DNA of 64,000 nt from Clostridiales bacterium (GTDB taxonomy: Bacteria; Bacillota; Clostridia; Oscillospirales; Acutalibacteraceae), in NCBI GenBank assembly GCA_019416455.1, contig DXXG01000030.1:1-64000 (forward strand). Direction: 5' to 3'. The notes under the pieces are model-generated. The model ran no database searches, was not told where the DNA came from, and saw only the letters and a program-made list of their open reading frames with translations. Position 1 is the stretch's first letter; each line of letters opens with the position of its first letter. Of the stretch, positions 58,647 through 64,000 are shown piece after piece. Position numbers and translations under genes: made by a program.

Positions 58647-59855
58647 TTATCCATTTGTTGTTTCGGCGGCGTTGGCCACGCCCTGGTAGAATTGGGAGAT
58701 GGCCTGCTGGGCTGCCCCCAGAATGGGTCCGCTCTTTCCCAAAGGGGAGAGGACCACTTTTTCCGCGTGGGTGATGGGCAGGATCATCTTCCGGAGGATT
58801 TCCGGCAGATAGTAGGGAAGGGCGTATAACAGTTCCGAGCTGATCACGATGGCCTGACAGTCGAAAATAAAGATGATATTGGTCAGTCCCACCGCCAGAT
58901 AGGTGATGAACCTGTCCAGCACCTGCTGGGCTACCGGATCCTGATGGCGGATGAGCACCACCAGCTCCTGGATGGAGGAGATGGGCTGGGGAAGCACGGA
59001 ATTGGCGTAGGCGATCACTGCTCCGTCAGAGCAGTACTGCTCCCAGCAGCCATACTTGCCGCAGGAGCACTGCGTCGGCTCGTCCACATTGATGGTGTGG
59101 TGACCGATGGCGTTGGCGAAGCCGTGGAAGCCGCGGAACACTTCCCCGTTGGTGATGAGTCCCACAGAGATGGAGTTGCCGATGTTCACCATTGCAAGGC
59201 TTTGCAGAGGCCCTTCCTGGGGCTGACCCTCTTCTGTTTCCCCTTCGCTGCCGATAAGATCCTGCTGGGCCAAGGCGGCCAGGTTGCCGTCGTTGTCCAA
59301 GGACACGGGCACTTGATACCGTTCTTCCAGCAGGGCACGCAGATCCACGTTCCGCCAGCCCCGCCGGGGAACAAAGCGGATCAGGCCGGAAAGGTCCACC
59401 ACGCCGTGAACAGCAGCGCTGATGCCCACCAGGCCGTAACGGGTGGAGGGCATCTGTTCCAGCAGCTTGTCCACCGCCTGGCACACCCGCTGGAACACTT
59501 GGGGGAAGCTGTCCTCCGTGGTGGAGAACTGTTCCCGGGCCAGGACAGAGTCGCCGGAGAGGTCGGTGAGGATGGCTTGGACTTGGCTGATGTCAATATC
59601 CAGGGCTACGGCGCATCCGGCGTTGTGGACGGGGTTGAGCAAAATAGGTTTGCGGCCCCATTCGGAGTGGCCCAGTTCCGTTTCCGCCAAAAGCCCCGCG
59701 TCGATCCACTCTTTGACGATGGTGGAGACGGTGGCTTTGTTCAATCCGGTCTGGCGGCAGATGTCCGCCCGGCTGATGGGATAATGATGGAGCACCTGCC
59801 GCATGATCTCCCAACGGTTAGCTGCCCGGATGTCTTTTGTCTGCGTGATCTTCAT
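58647..59855 (-). CDS. ROK family transcriptional repressor
   Basis: 402 residues. N-terminal winged HTH (ISRADICRQTGLNKATVSTI), then the ROK sugar-kinase-like domain with GISAAVHGVVDL, DNDGNLAAL, GHHTINVDEPTQCSCGKYGCWE, the last holding the zinc-binding CxCGxxGCxE. These XylR/NagC-like proteins repress sugar genes until a sugar binds. It is convergent with the permease operon and divergent from a tautomerase gene; its target may be elsewhere. A start with GAACCACC is weak, but ATG 59855 fits homologues. Confidence 0.92.
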   Translation of the reverse strand: MKITQTKDIRAANRWEIMRQVLHHYPISRADICRQTGLNKATVSTIVKEWIDAGLLAETELGHSEWGRKPILLNPVHNAGCAVALDIDISQVQAILTDLSGDSVLAREQFSTTEDSFPQVFQRVCQAVDKLLEQMPSTRYGLVGISAAVHGVVDLSGLIRFVPRRGWRNVDLRALLEERYQVPVSLDNDGNLAALAQQDLIGSEGETEEGQPQEGPLQSLAMVNIGNSISVGLITNGEVFRGFHGFANAIGHHTINVDEPTQCSCGKYGCWEQYCSDGAVIAYANSVLPQPISSIQELVVLIRHQDPVAQQVLDRFITYLAVGLTNIIFIFDCQAIVISSELLYALPYYLPEILRKMILPITHAEKVVLSPLGKSGPILGAAQQAISQFYQGVANAAETTNG

Positions 59856-59893
59856 GGTGGTTCGCTCTTTTCTGTGTGGGTTCCTTACCCAAT

Positions 59894-59923
59894 CGTTCTA
59901 AAAAGGATTATACTATATTAGAA
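59894..59923. promoter_or_regulatory. Divergent promoter region of the ROK and tautomerase genes
   Basis: TTCTAA (59896-59901) and TTAGAA (59918-59923) frame a segment containing TATAAT on the minus strand (59907-59912) and TATACT/TATATT on the plus strand. Possibly self-regulated by the ROK protein. Confidence 0.4.
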
Positions 59924-59976
59924 AGAAAAGTTCCAGAGTTCCGTGAAAAAGGGGCCCTGGAAAGGAGGTCTCTATT

Positions 59977-60324
59977 ATGCCTTGCATTCAGATCAAAACC
60001 AACGTACAGGTTTCAAGTGATACAGCTCAAACCGTGAAAAGCCAGCTGGGGCAGATCATCACCTATCTGCCGGAAAAAACCGAGGACTGGCTGATGATCA
60101 CCTTGGAGGACCAGTGCCGCATGTGGTTCCGGGGTGAGAGTGACAAACCCATCGCGATTGTAGAGGTAAAAGTCTTTGGAAATAAGGTGGATCCTCAGGG
60201 CTCCGCCAATATGACCCGGGATGTGTGCGCTCTGTTCCAGAAAGAGCTGGGCGTGGATCCCAAGGACATCTATATCCGCTATCTGGCCACACCGGACTGG
60301 GGCTGGAACAACGGAAATTTCTAA
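59977..60324 (+). CDS. MIF/tautomerase superfamily protein
   Basis: 115 residues. MPCIQIKTNV with Pro2, exposed as the catalytic N-terminal proline after Met removal, and the second half-repeat AIVEVKVFGN, VDPKDIYIRYLATPDWGWNN fits MIF-like trimers. Bacterial members tautomerise keto acids; the substrate here is unknown. GGAAAGGAGG precedes the ATG. A terminator follows. Confidence 0.88.
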   Translation: MPCIQIKTNVQVSSDTAQTVKSQLGQIITYLPEKTEDWLMITLEDQCRMWFRGESDKPIAIVEVKVFGNKVDPQGSANMTRDVCALFQKELGVDPKDIYIRYLATPDWGWNNGNF

Positions 60325-60331
60325 GTCTCAG

Positions 60332-60369
60332 AAAGAGAACAGAACGCCCCGCGGCGCGCTGTTCTCTTT
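60332..60369 (+). terminator. Terminator after the tautomerase gene
   Basis: AAAGAGAACAG and CTGTTCTCTTT form an 11-bp stem with a GC-rich loop followed by T; also faces the convergent PilZ gene. Confidence 0.88.
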
Positions 60370-60442
60370 TTTGTTTGGGTCCCTATTTCAAAAAAATACC
60401 GCCCCAAAAGCTGATAAAGCCAATGGGGCGGGTGGTTACAGA

Positions 60443-61096
60443 TCAAACATTTCGTTTCATGTGCAGATCGCTGGCTTGCAGCGCGAAGATATCTCTGAAA
60501 ATGGCGTCCTCTTCATCGATGAATAAATGGACGAACTGGCAGCCGAAAATAGTTCCTCCGGAGGAGGCAGGGCTTGTTCTGGCCACCTTAAATGAGAAAT
60601 TGTGGAGCGGTCCGTTTGTGCGCAGTCTCTGGTTCTCCATGGATAAAACGTCGCCGATGGCGTAAGGGATTTCGCTCTGGATGGCGATGCCTGTGACGCT
60701 GATATCCAAAATGGTGCAGGGATCGTTCACACGCACACCGTTTACCTGGGAAATTTTGCCTTTGCGCATCACTTTTTGCCGGAAGAAATTCCGCCCCTCT
60801 TTTTTAGAAATGGCTAAGGAAAGCCTAATGGAAATGGAATCCCTGTCCGAGTGGTCCGCGGTCCCTTCGAACAGAAGCAGGCCGTCTTCATCGGCGCGGG
60901 ATTTTATTTGCAGTTTCACCGGCATCTCGGGAGCGACCTCACACCACAATGCCCGTTCGTTTCCAAAGTTTTCAATCACTAAGATTTGGTTTATTTTGTC
61001 ATATTGGGCAAGCTTTCCTTGAAAGAGAAAGTCATTTTCCCGAGAAAGAACTGTGCAGCGGGCACCAAGATGTTGGTTGATAAGTTCCGCTTCCAT
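60443..61096 (-). CDS. PilZ domain c-di-GMP receptor, YcgR-like
   Basis: About 217 residues. N-terminal YcgR-like barrel, then a PilZ domain: the arginine cluster FFRQKVMRKGK and ILDISVTGIAI (DxSxxG) that bind c-di-GMP. Such proteins adjust motility, secretion or surface synthesis. It lies 39 nt downstream of the GGDEF/EAL gene, so receptor and enzyme are co-expressed. GGAGG precedes ATG 61096 by 12 nt, so the GTG at 61117 or a codon between is an alternative start. Confidence 0.82.
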   Translation of the reverse strand: MEAELINQHLGARCTVLSRENDFLFQGKLAQYDKINQILVIENFGNERALWCEVAPEMPVKLQIKSRADEDGLLLFEGTADHSDRDSISIRLSLAISKKEGRNFFRQKVMRKGKISQVNGVRVNDPCTILDISVTGIAIQSEIPYAIGDVLSMENQRLRTNGPLHNFSFKVARTSPASSGGTIFGCQFVHLFIDEEDAIFRDIFALQASDLHMKRNV

Positions 61097-61135
61097 AATG
61101 TTGTGTGTCCTCCTCACAATATCACAGAGTCTTGT

Positions 61136-64000
61136 TTAAAGCGGGCGCTTTTTGTTGTCAGCCAGCAGACGGTAAAGCGCGGATATCTCCATGGGACGGT
61201 AGTAGCGGTAACCTTGGATCAAGTCGCATCCGGATTCCCGGATCAAAGCGTCTTGTTCATCGGTCTCCACGCCTTCCATGCAGACTTTTTTGCCGAATCG
61301 GTGGCAAGCATATACGATACTGGAAATAAAGTTCATCTTATCTACGGATTCTGTCATCTCGCCCAGCAAGGAGCGGTCCAGCTTGATGACGCTGGAGGGA
61401 TATTGCAGCATCATGCGCAAAGAGGAATAGCCGCTGCCGAAATCATCCAAAGCAATGCGGATCCCCAGCTTGTTGCAGTTATTCAAAAAGTAGAGCAGTT
61501 TTTCGGGCTGCTCGTCCAAACAGCTTTCCGTCATTTCCGCGATCAGATGAGTGCCGTCCAAGTTGTACTTTTCCAGCGTTTCTTCCATGAATTCGCAAAA
61601 GTGTTTGTCGGACATTTGATGCAGGCTCACATTAAAAGTGAGGTAGAAGTTGGGAGAGTAGGAGATCAGCCGCATACAGGTGCATACAGCCTGCTCGAAC
61701 ACCCATCTTCCCGCCAGATGGATCATATTGTCCTTTTCCAGCATGGGAATAAACACCTCAGGGGAGACGTCTTTCCCTTGAAAACTCCAGCGCAGCAAGG
61801 TTTCGCCGCCCACGATGGAATTATCCTCCACGGAGATGACGGGCTGGACCACGATGCGGAAGTTCTGCATGCCATACAATACGTCCCGGCTGAGAGCCAG
61901 TGCCATATTGGAGATGCGTTTTGCCTTTTGGATGTTTTTCTCCGAATACTCCACGTAATTCTGAGAAGGATCGTGCTTGGCGATGCGAATAAAGGAAACC
62001 AGTTCCTCGGCGAAGTCTGCCGGCATCAGATGGGAGATAGGATATTCCATCAGCGCGAAGGAGCAGGGATGGGGGACAGAAATACCCATGATACGGTACC
62101 ACCGGGTGATGATCTCACGGATCTCATCTACCAATTTCTCTTTGCTGTCTTTACAGGATGGGTCAATGATAGCCACGCAGCACATGCCGTCCAAACGGTA
62201 AAACGATACCCGGTCGGAAAGGGATTCCATCAGATTTTCGGTGATGGTTTGCACCAGATGATCGCTGAAAATTCGGCCCCGGGTGCTGTTGATCTCGGCG
62301 ATGTTGTTGAAGCTGAACCCAATGGTCCGCACGGACTGATGGTTCCCCTTGGCCTCATCCAAACGGCTGAACAAAGCAGCTTCCCGAGGGAAGTTGGTGA
62401 CAGGGTCCACCACGAAATTGTCGTCCTGGTGTGTGACCCGCCCGGAGAAGAACAGGGGAGTAGTGCCGTCGTCGCTCCATTTCAAAATGCCATAGCAGCG
62501 GACCCACATGTTTTTGCCGTGGATATTGCGCACCTGGTAGCGCAGGTCGTGGATAGACCGTTTTTCCTCCAGCATGGAGTTGAGCTCGTTCTGGTACAGC
62601 TCTCTGGCCTTTTCTGAGGGAATGCGCTGTGCCCAGACTTGCAGCAGTCCCGGCACAATATTGCTTTGAAAGCCAAATTCATCCCGCATGTTGTCGGAAA
62701 TATAGAACAGATCTTTCTGCAAATCGCCGAAGTAGAAATAGGCGGTACTGTTTTGCTGAGAGATGGACTGGAAAAGCAGTTCCATATCATAGTAAGTGGT
62801 TTGCAGGAAATGGTTGAAGATGCTGTCCGAGGGAACAGGAAGGTCCTGTTCAGGATTTCTCCGGTCTATTCCCGGGATCCGGTGGTAGGCAGCGTAGTAA
62901 TTCCGCTTGTCCTGGTACATGATCTTGTCGGCTTGAATGATCAGGTTTTCCAGATCATGAGGAGGCTTGTCAGACCAAGCGTACCCCACCGCCATGTGAT
63001 GTTTGGCTTGGGAAATATACTTTTGCAGACTATCGACCTGCTCTAAGAACGCTTCTTTTTTGATATCTTGGAAAACCGCTACAAACTCATCTCCGCCGAT
63101 GCGGTAAAGCCAAGGAGTGTCCAGAGTGAGGCGCAGCGCGTCAAAGCAGTATTGGATCAGCTGATCCCCCGCGTTGTGGCCTAAAGTGTCGTTGGTGAGC
63201 TTCAGCCCGGTAATATCGCAATAGACCATGCCGACGCAGTCCAGGTTCTGAAACTTTTTGCTGTGCTCAAACATGGCGTTCCGGTTGTACGCGCCGGTGA
63301 GAGGATCATGAAAACTGAGGGTGTGCAGGTGATTGAGCAGATCCCGCCTGCGCAGAAGCGCCACAATGAAATAACCCAAAACTTTCAGCAGGGGGCCAAT
63401 AAGGGACATGGTCTCCTGATTGGGATTGTCCACGCCTAAAAAGCCCACCACTTTTCCCTCCATGCTGATGGGTCCGGCGATCAGGCTGTTTATGTTCTGA
63501 GGCTTTAAAATGGCATAGGACGTGGGATGCTGCATACGGATATCTTCCAGGTTTTGGATGGTAACCACCTCGTTTTCCTGAAAGATCTCCAGCCACCAAT
63601 CGATACTGGAAAAAGACAGGTTTTGCAGGATCTCTTTTTGGGGAGGGACATCGGCGGAACACCATTCGTAGGTGTTGTTGGCGGCATTTTCTCCGAACTC
63701 AAAGATATAAGCCCGATCGCAGGCAAATGTTTTGCCAAGGTAGGAAAGGACCTTGTTCAAGGACCACTCGGGATCTGTGGTGGAGAAGATCTGTTGGAGG
63801 CAGTCGTTGAGGATGTTTTCGCTGCGGGCGTAGTAATAAGGCGTGTTGCATGCCACTTCGGAATCTATATCGATCGCGATCTCCACACGGTAGCGGTGAC
63901 CCAGATACTCCATCAAAGTATCCTTGATCATAAATCGCTTGTTCAGAACCGGATTCTTGTAGGTCCAGGAAATGAATTTTCCAGGCTCTAATATGGGGTT
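61136..64000 (-). CDS. Multidomain PAS-GAF-GGDEF-EAL c-di-GMP enzyme (5' end outside window)
   Basis: At least 954 residues; the frame stays open past the ATG at 63931 to the window edge, and the extra residues (LEPGKFISWTYKNP, RFMIKDTLMEY) look like the end of a sensory domain, so the true start is outside. Domains: GAF-like (FACDRAYIFEFGE), intact GGDEF (RIGGDEFVAVF), PAS-like region, a second degenerate GGDEF (RLDGMCCVAII) and an EAL domain with ETL in place of EAL (GGETLLRW), NVSLHQ, DDFGSGYSS and EGVET. Synthesis and breakdown of c-di-GMP are both possible. Followed by the PilZ gene. Confidence 0.88.
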   Translation of the reverse strand, partial: NPILEPGKFISWTYKNPVLNKRFMIKDTLMEYLGHRYRVEIAIDIDSEVACNTPYYYARSENILNDCLQQIFSTTDPEWSLNKVLSYLGKTFACDRAYIFEFGENAANNTYEWCSADVPPQKEILQNLSFSSIDWWLEIFQENEVVTIQNLEDIRMQHPTSYAILKPQNINSLIAGPISMEGKVVGFLGVDNPNQETMSLIGPLLKVLGYFIVALLRRRDLLNHLHTLSFHDPLTGAYNRNAMFEHSKKFQNLDCVGMVYCDITGLKLTNDTLGHNAGDQLIQYCFDALRLTLDTPWLYRIGGDEFVAVFQDIKKEAFLEQVDSLQKYISQAKHHMAVGYAWSDKPPHDLENLIIQADKIMYQDKRNYYAAYHRIPGIDRRNPEQDLPVPSDSIFNHFLQTTYYDMELLFQSISQQNSTAYFYFGDLQKDLFYISDNMRDEFGFQSNIVPGLLQVWAQRIPSEKARELYQNELNSMLEEKRSIHDLRYQVRNIHGKNMWVRCYGILKWSDDGTTPLFFSGRVTHQDDNFVVDPVTNFPREAALFSRLDEAKGNHQSVRTIGFSFNNIAEINSTRGRIFSDHLVQTITENLMESLSDRVSFYRLDGMCCVAIIDPSCKDSKEKLVDEIREIITRWYRIMGISVPHPCSFALMEYPISHLMPADFAEELVSFIRIAKHDPSQNYVEYSEKNIQKAKRISNMALALSRDVLYGMQNFRIVVQPVISVEDNSIVGGETLLRWSFQGKDVSPEVFIPMLEKDNMIHLAGRWVFEQAVCTCMRLISYSPNFYLTFNVSLHQMSDKHFCEFMEETLEKYNLDGTHLIAEMTESCLDEQPEKLLYFLNNCNKLGIRIALDDFGSGYSSLRMMLQYPSSVIKLDRSLLGEMTESVDKMNFISSIVYACHRFGKKVCMEGVETDEQDALIRESGCDLIQGYRYYRPMEISALYRLLADNKKRPL

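Noticed and set aside
60986..62617. 543-residue plus-strand open frame
   Set aside because: Shadow of the EAL/GGDEF gene without motifs.

Overview
The window reads as a chromosomal segment of a gut clostridium, most likely an Oscillospiraceae/Ruminococcaceae relative. The pointers are moderately GC-rich Gram-positive genes with strong AGGAGG-type ribosome sites, a collagen-like BclA-type protein, AgrC-type and ROK/AraC regulators, a SufS/SufE pair, and a conjugative element whose gene families (DUF4314, DUF4313, DUF6075, DUF6103, DUF3852 types, MobP-like relaxase, amidoligase) I know mainly from clostridial ICEs. No 16S gene is present, so the taxon is an inference.

Layout. 1-220 is the 3' end of an AgrC-like sensor kinase. 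663-4108 is a small, partly AT-rich RiPP-type locus: PqqD-like recognition protein, radical SAM/SPASM enzyme, a 53-residue candidate precursor with two cysteines, and a peptide-export ABC transporter; a frameshifted lipoprotein-like remnant follows. 4629-29142 is a block of 26 genes, all on the minus strand: an integrative/conjugative element (coupling protein VirD4, relaxase and RHH accessory protein, VirB4, VirB6, VirB3-like, pilin-like protein, CHAP hydrolase) carrying two DNA methyltransferases, an amidoligase/gamma-glutamylcyclotransferase pair, a HEPN protein, a sortase B and a 1747-residue adhesin. No integrase, recombinase or complete replication module is visible in the window, so the element is either truncated here or continues in a rearranged form elsewhere. 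It ends near tRNA-Ala(CGC) at 29389-29464, beside two tRNA-like fragments.

The rest looks like host chromosome: MATE pump and Dabb protein; collagen-like protein with a TPR glycosyltransferase; Gfo/Idh oxidoreductase with a URO-D-like protein; second MATE pump; a sugar ABC transporter (binding protein and two permeases, no ATPase) behind a near-consensus promoter overlapped by a 12-bp perfect dyad; EutH and Xaa-Pro aminopeptidase; AraC regulator; sugar isomerase-like protein; a Suf trio; a MacB/FtsX-type ABC protein; a six-gene plus-strand operon with two NCS2-type permeases and four small oxidoreductase-type enzymes of unknown substrate; a ROK repressor; a tautomerase; and a PilZ plus GGDEF/EAL pair cut by the window end.

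The most unusual signals are in the conjugative element. Several unrelated soluble proteins end in the same short tail ([S/T/G]-M-x-M), while secretion-machine parts do not. Three genes have a well-placed ribosome site but an ATT, ATC or ACG codon where ATG is expected. A 31-nt sequence occurs twice (26/31 identical), each time beside a hairpin, and a hairpin-dense 510-bp gap precedes the relaxase genes. All were found by eye; no database search was possible.
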